Positions 43,015 through 51,090 of a DNA stretch of 51,090 nt are shown here, piece by piece. How positions within the stretch are numbered: the stretch's first letter is position 1; the number at the start of each line of letters is the position of its first letter. The position numbers and the translations under genes are program-made. The notes beneath the pieces are model-generated. The model ran no database searches and was not told the origin of the DNA. It saw only the letters and a program-made list of their open reading frames with translations. Source of the stretch: a virus; the IMG/VR virus record IMGVR_UViG_3300034104_005609, positions 1 to 51,090 of that record; one strand, given 5' to 3'.

Positions 43015-45207
43015 CTAAAACTGACCTGGAATAGAATATCCAATAAAAGTATACTGATATACTATGAGATTAGCACTACTTGCCTCAGGAATTACGCCGC
43101 TGTATACAGTGTCTGGATCTTGGCCTGTTGGAATTTCTCCTCCAGTTGTGCCAGATCGAGATACAAGATAGAATCTAGTACCATCTTCCCCATTAACAAA
43201 AAAGTATTGACCTTCTGGAAAGTATACCTCTCTATCCCATTCTATTGTAAAGTTATTAATATTACTAACAATATATAGATCTCTGTCCTCATATCTACTC
43301 TTTTTAATTCCATATTTTATCAAACTATCTAGATCAGTTGGGCCTATTTCTGTCATAGTACAGGAGAATGTATATATTATTCTTCCTGTTTCTACTACTG
43401 GTTCAAAGCTTATATCTGTTAATTTTACTAGAAACAATCCTTCTGTATCTGACTTAAATACTTTAGGATTTCCATCATAGAGCCACTCCATTAATTTTTT
43501 TCTAAATTGCTTTTCAATTATAAAATTATCGCTTCTATTGATATAGGTTTGTCTATTTATTTTTACTCGACCATTATCAGATAGTGTGACATAATCAGCA
43601 GGATTAGAAGTATTGAATAGAGCGCTACCATTTAATATAAAGTCTTCGTATCGCTCATCTACAAAATTATTTTTAGCTTTTGCGCTTTTTATAAAATTAT
43701 TAGTAGGATCTCTTTGAATTTTACTTAATAACTCAGAATATGTGAGCCCCTTAAGTGATCTAGTAGGATCTGATACATGGGTAATTATAGCTGAAAACTG
43801 AAATTGTTTATATCCAATATTAGAATTTCTTACTACAAAAGGATATTTTCCGCCAATAGTTTCAATTACAGCATCTTTTTTAACTTCTCTAAATCCATTA
43901 ATAGCCCCATTATAAATAAAATTAACTTGAATATCTCCTTCGCCATATAGATAAGATCCAGTAAAGTCTGGAATTATCTGAGGTTGTAGGTTCTCAGCAG
44001 TAGTTGCTCCTCTTGTAAGAATTACACTACTAGCACTGTTTTGCGTATTAGCTCCCTGAAACTTATAACGATATAGCATTCCAGGCTCTACTAGATAGTC
44101 ATAAAAATATCTTGTATTATTAAATTGACTAGAATCAAACTGAGCTATGGTTTTAAAATTATCGTAACCTTCATCAAAGGAAGATTTTAATAGTAATATA
44201 GTGTTAATAGATGATTCAAAGGTTCCAGCATCTAATCCTGGATATAGTGCTGATGAGGATGTATTACCATCATTATTAAAGCCAGCTTTAAAAACTGTAT
44301 AATTGGGAGACCAAGCTCCAAAATATGATCTAAAAGCATTACCATCGTCTTCATTATTAAAGTATAATGGTGGACTATTATTTATTTTTCCATAATCTAA
44401 ATTCATTAAATCATATTCAAAACTCAAAGTAGTGTTTCCCATCAATCTATTATTATAGACAGATGAAGTTCCAATTCCAGAGAGGTTTCCAGCTATCGAT
44501 GAAGTATATATTCCAGAAGCTAGTGGCGCATCAATAATAAATGATGCTGCCGTCCCAGAAGCGGAGTTGATAGTCCAGGTTCCATTTAATACAGATGTAG
44601 TTCCCCAAGCAGTCTTAATAACTATCTTTGATCCAGTTGAAACAGTTGTTCCTGCATCTAAAACGACAACCGCACTTCCATCTCCAGTATAGGTAGGATT
44701 AATTTGTTGCTTATAGTTTGATACGCTTGTAGCTGTGAGAGTGCTAGCATCTCCAGCAGTTGAAAAATAAATTGGAATATTTTTTTTAGTTTCCGATGCA
44801 GTAAGAGTATTTAAATTTAAGGTTACAATTTGACTTGTTGTATTTACACTTTGAACTCTTGCATTTTTTGGAATACCAGGACCAACCACTAGCTGATTAA
44901 CAGAAACACTATTAATACTAGCTAGACTTCCAGTTATAGAAAAGCTAGTAGTTGATGCAGTTATAGCCTCAGCTATAACAAAAAATCTTTCTACGTCTGC
45001 TCGAAAAATATCTTGCTCAATTTTGATATAATCTCCACTTGTAATAGGTAATAAATAAGCGTATTGAGTAAAAGGAATTGCGGCTTCTTTGGCCTGTGCA
45101 TCATTAAAAGTGGCCCTAGCCAGCTTAGCCTCCTCTAAAGCTTGTGGAGAATATGCCAATGAAGGAAAGAGTCTGGTAGATGCACTACCACTAAAGTAGG
45201 TAATCAT
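43015..45207 (-). CDS. Large tail/baseplate protein
   Basis: A 730-residue beta-rich protein. It begins MITYFSGSASTRLFPS and has helical turns around residues 20-40 (EEAKLARATFNDAQAK), then repeated strands. A module at about 44755-44985 with VVGPGIPKNARV resembles one in the gene at 46254. A second, at 44500-44720, with LNGTWTI, resembles one in the gene at 45219. Late segments (YTFSCTMTEIG, FTIEWDREVYFP) fit a viral structural protein. ATG follows GGAGGGAG. Likely baseplate or tail component. Confidence 0.62.
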   Translation of the reverse strand: MITYFSGSASTRLFPSLAYSPQALEEAKLARATFNDAQAKEAAIPFTQYAYLLPITSGDYIKIEQDIFRADVERFFVIAEAITASTTSFSITGSLASINSVSVNQLVVGPGIPKNARVQSVNTTSQIVTLNLNTLTASETKKNIPIYFSTAGDASTLTATSVSNYKQQINPTYTGDGSAVVVLDAGTTVSTGSKIVIKTAWGTTSVLNGTWTINSASGTAASFIIDAPLASGIYTSSIAGNLSGIGTSSVYNNRLMGNTTLSFEYDLMNLDYGKINNSPPLYFNNEDDGNAFRSYFGAWSPNYTVFKAGFNNDGNTSSSALYPGLDAGTFESSINTILLLKSSFDEGYDNFKTIAQFDSSQFNNTRYFYDYLVEPGMLYRYKFQGANTQNSASSVILTRGATTAENLQPQIIPDFTGSYLYGEGDIQVNFIYNGAINGFREVKKDAVIETIGGKYPFVVRNSNIGYKQFQFSAIITHVSDPTRSLKGLTYSELLSKIQRDPTNNFIKSAKAKNNFVDERYEDFILNGSALFNTSNPADYVTLSDNGRVKINRQTYINRSDNFIIEKQFRKKLMEWLYDGNPKVFKSDTEGLFLVKLTDISFEPVVETGRIIYTFSCTMTEIGPTDLDSLIKYGIKKSRYEDRDLYIVSNINNFTIEWDREVYFPEGQYFFVNGEDGTRFYLVSRSGTTGGEIPTGQDPDTVYSGVIPEASSANLIVYQYTFIGYSIPGQF

Positions 45208-45218
45208 ATACTCCCTCC

Positions 45219-46241
45219 TTATTGGGTTGTATCAAACCATATATAGTTTTTACTTATTCCACCAATTGTAACAGCAGAAGGAGTAGAAGTACTCTCATAT
45301 ACTGCATATGCATTGGCATCTTGTATATAATATTGATCTGCATTATTAACAAAACTCTCAACCTGAGCTTCTGTTACTGCGGCAATTTGTGGAAGATATT
45401 GTTTTAAGTATAGTTGAGTATTCATTACAGACTGCGCTAATGCATTATAATCTTCATCTGTTAAAATATAGGCTTTAGCGTCAAAAGCTGCAGTATTTAA
45501 AAGAGCTAGATTTGCGGCACTAGGATCAGCATAATAATTAGTAAATGCTGTATAGTATGCTACTAGCTTTTCTTTTCCATCTGCCTCAGTTGAAAAATCT
45601 AGAATTTTTAAAACATCAATTTGCTCTGGAAAAGAACTTATGCCTAGAGGAACTGGATTAGTAGCTCCTGTAAAATAAGCTTGTGTTGCTAATCTAATAG
45701 CACTGCCTGCGCTCAATGTAGTGCTAGCTAGACTTCGAGTAGTAGTTGCAAAAGTCCATTCTTGATTATCTTGAATAGATATAATTAAATCAGCATTGGA
45801 TTGAACTGTTGAACTTGCGGTTCCACTTGCTGTTCCAGCTATAGGAGAATACCAGCTAACAGAACTTGTGACAGAAGCAGTTTGATTTATTTCTACTGTC
45901 CATCTTCCGTTGAAACCTGTAGGGCTTGTTATATTGGCAATATTAATTTGTGAGTTTATTGGAAAGTTAGTTGACCCTGCATAAACTGCAGTAGCAAGAT
46001 ACACCCCACCAGAAGAAGTAACTGTAATTGATTGTATTGTTGATGTTGGACCTGCTGGCTGTGGTTGAGGATTTATTTTTGTAGCTGTATTATTAAGTCT
46101 ACGATAAATTCCATTTTCTGTGCTAGGATCTTGTTGAGTTAATAAAAAATAGTCGCCATTTGCAACTAGCCCACTAGCTGTATAATTTCCTATATCTGTA
46201 ATATCAGCTTGTGCTACTTTTTGTACATAAAAATAAGACAT
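45219..46241 (-). CDS. Structural protein, tail-associated
   Basis: A 340-residue protein with a beta-rich first half (including FNGRWTVEIN, compared with the NG-x-W module of its neighbour) and a helical second half rich in Ala, Gln and Tyr (about residues 210-310), perhaps a coiled region for trimer assembly. The start ADITDIGNY and ENGIYRRL recall fibre-attachment domains. It lies 12 bases downstream of the gene at 46254. Function is inferred from context. Confidence 0.58.
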   Translation of the reverse strand: MSYFYVQKVAQADITDIGNYTASGLVANGDYFLLTQQDPSTENGIYRRLNNTATKINPQPQPAGPTSTIQSITVTSSGGVYLATAVYAGSTNFPINSQINIANITSPTGFNGRWTVEINQTASVTSSVSWYSPIAGTASGTASSTVQSNADLIISIQDNQEWTFATTTRSLASTTLSAGSAIRLATQAYFTGATNPVPLGISSFPEQIDVLKILDFSTEADGKEKLVAYYTAFTNYYADPSAANLALLNTAAFDAKAYILTDEDYNALAQSVMNTQLYLKQYLPQIAAVTEAQVESFVNNADQYYIQDANAYAVYESTSTPSAVTIGGISKNYIWFDTTQ

Positions 46242-46253
46242 TCCTTTTCCCCC

Positions 46254-48530
46254 TTATCGGTTTAATCTATCTATTATTTGCTCGGTAGAAGCAGTTGGAT
46301 TTAAGTGTCTAGCATATAAAAACATTTTCCCATTTACTTCACCAAAGAATAGGTAGTATTTATTGCTATCGTCTCCAAATCTTATTGTAGTACCATTATT
46401 TATTTGACTTATTATTGGTCGATTAACGATTACAAAGTCTGGTCCAATAAAATCTACAATACTAGCTGTATCAAATCTTTGAGTTCCACTGATTCTTACT
46501 GGATCAAACAAAGATATACTACTAGTGTTACTAACGTAAATAATAGTAGAGCCAGTACTTGCAGTTTCAGTTGCTGTTTTTTGTGTATCATATGAGCTAT
46601 AAGGAGCATTTGAAGGACCAAAGCTATTTATTGAAGCATATCCTCCCAAGGTTCCGTCTGCCCCACTCATATATGCTGTATAAGTAGTAATAATTTCTGA
46701 TTTTGCGCTTCCAGTTGTTAAGGCCCTACTAAATCCACCACTATTTATATCATTAAAAGTTTTAAGTCCAGTTGAGTTATTAGCAACTTTTTTAATTAAA
46801 TTAAACTCATTGTAGCTTCTAGTTAAACTTGCAGCCGTAACACTCGCAGTTCCTACTCCTATATAAGTTGGAACTGATTCTGAATAAGATACTGGAACTA
46901 AATAATATTGAAACTCGGGATTAGCTTCATCATCTATAAGTTTAAACATAAAATCTGACTCCATGCTATTTGTATCTAATGGTCCATTTGTTTTTGCTCT
47001 AACGCCACCTACTAGCATCTCTAAAGACCAACTATTAAAATCAGGATTAAAAATTAATGACTGCTTATTTTTCATTACTTCCGTGCCTATTACTTGAAGA
47101 GCATTTTGTTTAAAAGCTTCCGTACTAGAACTATAGCTAACATTGTTATCACTATTGATAAACTGAAAAGTAGTATCATTATAAGTTCCACTAGAAGGAA
47201 TAAATCTAACCTGTCTCCCTACAATTTGAAACTCAATTCTTCCATTTTCATTATCACTACGAGCTTCAAAAGTAATACCAAGTGGATTTATGCTATATAT
47301 AGGTGAAAACTGATATCTTTTAGTATATGTGAATCCAGTTACTGTTTGAAAAGTTATAGATAAAAAATAAGTGGCTCCATTATCTAGTTCCTTTTCATTT
47401 GTATAACTTACAGAAGTTTGAGATAGATATTGTTGAACCTCAATTGTACTACTGTCCTCATATGCTGTCCCAAGATCAGATTCTTCAAATATTTGAAACC
47501 TATATGATTGAATCTTTTCTTCTGCATTTTTTGGATAGTTAAATTGAAAACTATAAAACTGGGCATTTGCTTGATTTGTAGTTATTAGGTCTCCACTAGA
47601 AGTATTTCTACTCTGAAATGTTGAAATACCTACTTCGGAATCATTATCTAAATCTCCAATTACTACAGGTTTCATTAATATTTGAGATGACCATTCAGAT
47701 ATATTAGAAACAGAAGAAGTTGGATTTATAATTCCATTAGTTATTATTTTTGTCGAGCTAGCACTATAGGGCCCTTGATTATAAGTTATATATATTGGCG
47801 ATTGAGATGGTATATCTTCTGAAAGCCCTCTACTAATAGTTATTGTACTTGATGTTGCTCCTAGTATATATGTATTTGGATATATACCAAAGCCAGAAAT
47901 AGCTGCACCAGCAGACACTGTTGAAGTAGCTGATGAAATAACTAGTTGTTGTGTTCCTGCCGCATATCCAGTACTAGACTTAGCTGAAAATGTTTCGTAC
48001 CAAGAAGATGCAAAACTTGGAGTTGAATTTGAAACTGAAGAAGTTGTTCTCGGTATTCCTGCTCCAAAATTTAATAGTTTAATTTGAGCTCTATAATATT
48101 CATTTAGTCCAATGCCATTCACACTTAAATCTACTAGATCTGAATATTCTAAATTAACATATGAAACTCCCTTTGTTGGAATTTTATATTGATTTATTGA
48201 TACAGATCCACCAATTTTTATAAAAAAATGAGCAGGTATTTTAAAATATGTTCCATTATCATCTGATTCTTTTTGAGTTATATATACTCCAAGTGGATAA
48301 GATTTATCTAATAATGGATTTTTATTAGCATCTACGCTTAGAAATCTTACAGCTATATGAGTATAATCATTTTCAGAATTTAGTGGAGAAACATTATAAT
48401 AAATTTTTAATAAATTTTCTCTATCTAATAGTTGTGTTCCAAATGGATCGTCAGGGTTGTCAATATTTACTATTGGTAATGGATCAAAACTATCTATGCG
48501 CGAAGGCACAACGGGTAAATACAGTGTCAT
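46254..48530 (-). CDS. Large fibre/baseplate structural protein
   Basis: A 758-residue beta-rich protein. Middle parts with SYTNEKELDNGATYFLSITFQT look like fibronectin type III-like domains. Two stretches (47790-47985 and 46395-46580) resemble the GIYPNTYI...TITI module found in neighbouring genes. The C-terminal portion (GDDSNKYYLFFGEVNGKMFLYA) may be a carbohydrate-binding or lectin-like fold. ATG at 48530 follows AAGGAGG. A terminator for the previous gene lies just upstream, so it may have its own late start signal there. Confidence 0.62.
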   Translation of the reverse strand: MTLYLPVVPSRIDSFDPLPIVNIDNPDDPFGTQLLDRENLLKIYYNVSPLNSENDYTHIAVRFLSVDANKNPLLDKSYPLGVYITQKESDDNGTYFKIPAHFFIKIGGSVSINQYKIPTKGVSYVNLEYSDLVDLSVNGIGLNEYYRAQIKLLNFGAGIPRTTSSVSNSTPSFASSWYETFSAKSSTGYAAGTQQLVISSATSTVSAGAAISGFGIYPNTYILGATSSTITISRGLSEDIPSQSPIYITYNQGPYSASSTKIITNGIINPTSSVSNISEWSSQILMKPVVIGDLDNDSEVGISTFQSRNTSSGDLITTNQANAQFYSFQFNYPKNAEEKIQSYRFQIFEESDLGTAYEDSSTIEVQQYLSQTSVSYTNEKELDNGATYFLSITFQTVTGFTYTKRYQFSPIYSINPLGITFEARSDNENGRIEFQIVGRQVRFIPSSGTYNDTTFQFINSDNNVSYSSSTEAFKQNALQVIGTEVMKNKQSLIFNPDFNSWSLEMLVGGVRAKTNGPLDTNSMESDFMFKLIDDEANPEFQYYLVPVSYSESVPTYIGVGTASVTAASLTRSYNEFNLIKKVANNSTGLKTFNDINSGGFSRALTTGSAKSEIITTYTAYMSGADGTLGGYASINSFGPSNAPYSSYDTQKTATETASTGSTIIYVSNTSSISLFDPVRISGTQRFDTASIVDFIGPDFVIVNRPIISQINNGTTIRFGDDSNKYYLFFGEVNGKMFLYARHLNPTASTEQIIDRLNR

Positions 48531-48554
48531 TATAATCCTCCTTATCGGCTCAAA

Positions 48555-48585
48555 TAAAAAAATGGGTAGGAATAATACCCTACCC
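48555..48585 (-). terminator. Rho-independent terminator (minus strand)
   Basis: Read on the minus strand, GGGTAGG and CCTACCC pair around GTATTATT (48585 to 48564) and are followed by ATTTTTTTA. It ends the S74 fibre gene just before the next structural gene. Confidence 0.88.
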
Positions 48586-48615
48586 TAAGTGAAATACAAC
48601 CACATTCTTTTGCGG

Positions 48616-51090
48616 TTATTGAACCATTGTTTTTAATTGTTCTACTTCTAATTTAAGAGTATTAATTTGTTCTTGTTGCTCTTGTATTGCACGAGTCAAT
48701 ATAGCAATTAAGTTGCCCTCAGCAATACCTAAAAATGGCTCATTTATTTCTTCATCATTTTCATTATAATAAGTTGTTTGATTTTGTTTCACTATACTAT
48801 TTACATAAGGCTTATCTTTTAAAACCTCTTGCACTTCTTGAGCTATAAAACCAACAGTTTTATTCTTTAAATCAAAATTATGAGTTGGATGTGATTTCCA
48901 ATTAAAAGAAATTGGATTTAAAGAATTTACAATATTTAAAGCATCGATAAGTGGCTCAATATTTTCTTTATAATTTCCATCTGATGTTGCTATTGTTCCA
49001 CTTGTAGCAAAAATTTGAGAATTAACTTGTAATTTATAGGAAGTTGCTGTTGTATTGGTAGTAGTGTAACCAATTAAAAGCTCACCAGGACCAGTAATTC
49101 TCATAGCTTCTGCTAATGATGTAGTTCCAGCATTAGTATTCGAAAAAATAATATTTTGAGCACTTGCAGTAGTCGTTTGAGCACCATTAGTATTAAATGC
49201 TATTCTAGCACCATCTGTGGTAGGGTATGCAGTACCATTATAAGCTCTACCAGCCAATATTAAAACGTTATTATTATTTGCGACTGCTGTTGGAGTGGCT
49301 AATGAGGTATTTGCTCTTCTTCCTATTACTTGGCTTGTTCCACCAAAAGCATCAATCTCAAGTACATTAGAACTTGCATTTGCTCCAGTAACAATCAAAT
49401 TGGCACTTGTTATTATAGTATATGCTGGACTTCCAGTATTTCTGTTGATATGTAATTCTGTTAAAGGATCTGTTGTTCCTATCCCTACATTACCTATATT
49501 GTTAATTCGCATTGATTCTGCATAAGTACTTGACCCAATGCCTCGTTCAAAAACTAAACTTCCTGGAAAATCAGTGCTAGGATTGCCTTCATTTACAATT
49601 CTTGTCCCATAGCCTGATGACCCATAGCCTAATTTAATTGCTGTTCCAACAATTGCTTCTGTTTGATTATTATTTAAAGACATTATCTCAACAGTGCCAG
49701 TTTCTGATTTTACAATATTCAATTTTGCATTAGGTGAACCTGTCCCTATTCCTATATTACCGCTGGAATCAATTCGCATTCTTTCTGCTGGACTTGCTGA
49801 GCTAGTAGGACTTGTAAAAAATGCTATTCTTCCAGGCATAACTGCTGAACTAGGAGCGCTATCAACGCTCACTTGTATTCTAGCGGCTTCTCTAGCTTGA
49901 CTTCCATCTGATCCACCAAATGAAAGTGATCCTAATTCATCACCAGAATTTACTATTACGTGCTGACCTATACTTGAAGTTCTACTTTTTGTAAATACTG
50001 TTCTAAATCCAACAGTATCATCACTAAATCTATTTAATCCCATACCTGCAGTGCTTAAAGTAGTACCAGCTATTTGTAATCTTGGAGAAATATTTGTATT
50101 AGAAGTTAGTCCAGTGAATGATGCAGTTAGTCCAATTAGTAATCTATCACTGGCATCAATACGCATTACTTCCGTTCCACCTTCAACAAATGCCAAATTA
50201 TCTGCTATAGGATTATATATTCCTGTATCTATATCTGAAGAAAAAGAAATGGAAGGAGTTCCAAGTCCACCTGGGGCAAATAGTCCCTGTCCAGATAAAC
50301 TCATATCTGTAGCAGAAAAACTACCTTGAGCAGTTCTAGCTATAATAGTTGAAGCTACATTAGAGCTTGTAGCATTAGATGTTACTGTAAACGTAGAATT
50401 TGAAGTTGTATTTGCTGTAAAAGTTGTACTACCAGAAATACCAAGTCCTGATGTCGCAAGAGTAAGAGTTCCATCCCCAATTGTTGGAGAATTCGTTAAA
50501 TTATTATAATTTAAGTAATATTCACTAGAAGATCCATCTAATAAATCAGCATTTAGATTTGTAACTTTAGTATTTGAATCTACAATCAATGGTGCCGTTC
50601 CAGTGGTGACAGTTGATATAAGTTGATTACTAGATAGACTTCCAGCAACGGAAACTGTGCCACCAGAAATTCCCATATTTATAGATGTAGCAGAACCACC
50701 AAAATTTATAGTGGTTGTTTTAGTATTGTATAAGTCTAATGCCCTACTTGAAATACTGAGAGATGAGGTTCCAATATTACTAGTCTCTAATATCTCTGTT
50801 AATCCTGTTGTATCTAAAACAGTTAATGATGTCGACTGTGTTAAGTCATCATAATTTGCACGCTCAGCCACTTTTAATGTCCAATGAACATTTTGAGGTG
50901 TGTCTGTTGAAATATATCCAATTTTTATAATATTAGAAGCAGTATCTTCATAAACTTTTATATCAATGTTTAAGTTCATAATAAGTATTTGTTCTTTTAA
51001 AAGCCTCAATGCTTTTGATGGAAGAGTATTGGCTCGTATTCCTAAAATAAATCTAGCAATTCCATTGCTTTGACTAGCTGTAACTCCTAC
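48616..51090 (-). CDS. Second S74-type tail fibre (5' end outside the window)
   Basis: The frame is open to the edge of the window, reading VGVTASQSNGIARFILGIRA before a TTG at 51009, so the start lies outside and about 825 residues are visible. It is rich in Ser, Thr, Asn and Gly, with repeats such as NAKLNIVKSETG and ERMRIDSSGNIGIGT, which are typical of S74 fibres. The C-terminus carries the chaperone: SDGNYKENIEPL (the canonical SDxxxK), LNPISFNWK, VGFIAQEVQEVL, and a coiled coil at the end. Likely a host-binding fibre, different from the one at 7881-10130. Confidence 0.88.
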   Translation of the reverse strand, partial: VGVTASQSNGIARFILGIRANTLPSKALRLLKEQILIMNLNIDIKVYEDTASNIIKIGYISTDTPQNVHWTLKVAERANYDDLTQSTSLTVLDTTGLTEILETSNIGTSSLSISSRALDLYNTKTTTINFGGSATSINMGISGGTVSVAGSLSSNQLISTVTTGTAPLIVDSNTKVTNLNADLLDGSSSEYYLNYNNLTNSPTIGDGTLTLATSGLGISGSTTFTANTTSNSTFTVTSNATSSNVASTIIARTAQGSFSATDMSLSGQGLFAPGGLGTPSISFSSDIDTGIYNPIADNLAFVEGGTEVMRIDASDRLLIGLTASFTGLTSNTNISPRLQIAGTTLSTAGMGLNRFSDDTVGFRTVFTKSRTSSIGQHVIVNSGDELGSLSFGGSDGSQAREAARIQVSVDSAPSSAVMPGRIAFFTSPTSSASPAERMRIDSSGNIGIGTGSPNAKLNIVKSETGTVEIMSLNNNQTEAIVGTAIKLGYGSSGYGTRIVNEGNPSTDFPGSLVFERGIGSSTYAESMRINNIGNVGIGTTDPLTELHINRNTGSPAYTIITSANLIVTGANASSNVLEIDAFGGTSQVIGRRANTSLATPTAVANNNNVLILAGRAYNGTAYPTTDGARIAFNTNGAQTTTASAQNIIFSNTNAGTTSLAEAMRITGPGELLIGYTTTNTTATSYKLQVNSQIFATSGTIATSDGNYKENIEPLIDALNIVNSLNPISFNWKSHPTHNFDLKNKTVGFIAQEVQEVLKDKPYVNSIVKQNQTTYYNENDEEINEPFLGIAEGNLIAILTRAIQEQQEQINTLKLEVEQLKTMVQ

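Noticed and set aside
49295-50854. Plus-strand frames inside the second fibre gene
   Set aside because: They are shadows of the repetitive minus-strand gene without start signals.
1-51090. CRISPR arrays, tRNA genes, insertion sequences, homing endonucleases
   Set aside because: None could be recognised by reading; no regular spaced repeats, cloverleaf-like stretches or transposase/HNH/GIY-YIG motifs were seen.

Overview
The window is part of a large, AT-rich, virulent-type phage genome. It carries a nearly complete replisome, nucleotide-metabolism genes, a lysis cassette, tail and fibre genes, and a long sugar and glycosyltransferase cassette. Genes are tightly packed, often with ATGA-type or longer overlaps. 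No tRNA, insertion sequence, integrase or CRISPR array was seen. The host is most likely a low-GC Gram-positive (Bacillota). Reasons: strong AGGAGG ribosome binding sites; ten promoters of sigma-A type with exactly 17-bp spacers, seven of them with a TGn extended -10; an HPr-like protein with the Ser-46-type site; a ThyA of Bacillus/Clostridium type; class Ib NrdI/E/F; and a family-4-like holin. No sequence search was possible, so the host call is an inference.

Layout, plus strand. 1-375 is the end of a glycosyltransferase. 613-2560 holds an HPr-like protein, two small proteins and a UV-damage endonuclease. 2617-7704 is an operon-like run: an unknown protein, two paralogous 'WRSC' proteins flanking an M20/M28-like metallopeptidase, and thymidylate synthase. 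7881-11510 holds an S74-chaperone tail fibre, holin, lipoprotein-like protein, small two-helix membrane protein and a beta-rich structural protein. 11601-12665 carries four small early-type genes. 12671-21210 is the sugar cassette: a TagD/RfaE-like nucleotidyltransferase, several glycosyltransferases including a GT10 fucosyltransferase, a fused sugar nucleotidyltransferase-kinase, an arabinose-5-phosphate-isomerase-like SIS protein, a HAD phosphatase, and the GDP-mannose to GDP-L-fucose pair gmd-fcl. 21222-24640 is nrdI-nrdE-nrdF. 24653-25596 is a two-frame gene with an A-rich slippery site. 25690-34770 holds a glycosyltransferase-like protein, SSB-like protein, RecA/Sak4-like ATPase, DnaB-like helicase, DnaG-like primase, RecJ-like exonuclease and a structural protein. 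34867-40812 holds SpeD, a DnaE-type DNA polymerase III alpha subunit, small unknowns, dUTPase and a RuvC-like resolvase.

Minus strand, 40826-51090: five large beta-rich tail/baseplate/fibre proteins, the last running off the window and ending in a second S74 chaperone domain. They converge on the plus-strand genes at a strong hairpin at 40801-40827.

How it works together: host-type promoters probably drive early and replication genes. Structural genes show no such promoter and probably depend on late signals not recognised here. RNR, ThyA and dUTPase supply dTTP and keep uracil out of DNA; DnaE, helicase, primase, SSB, RecJ and RuvC replicate and process it. The sugar cassette appears to make GDP-L-fucose and a second nucleotide sugar, and to attach them to an unknown target.
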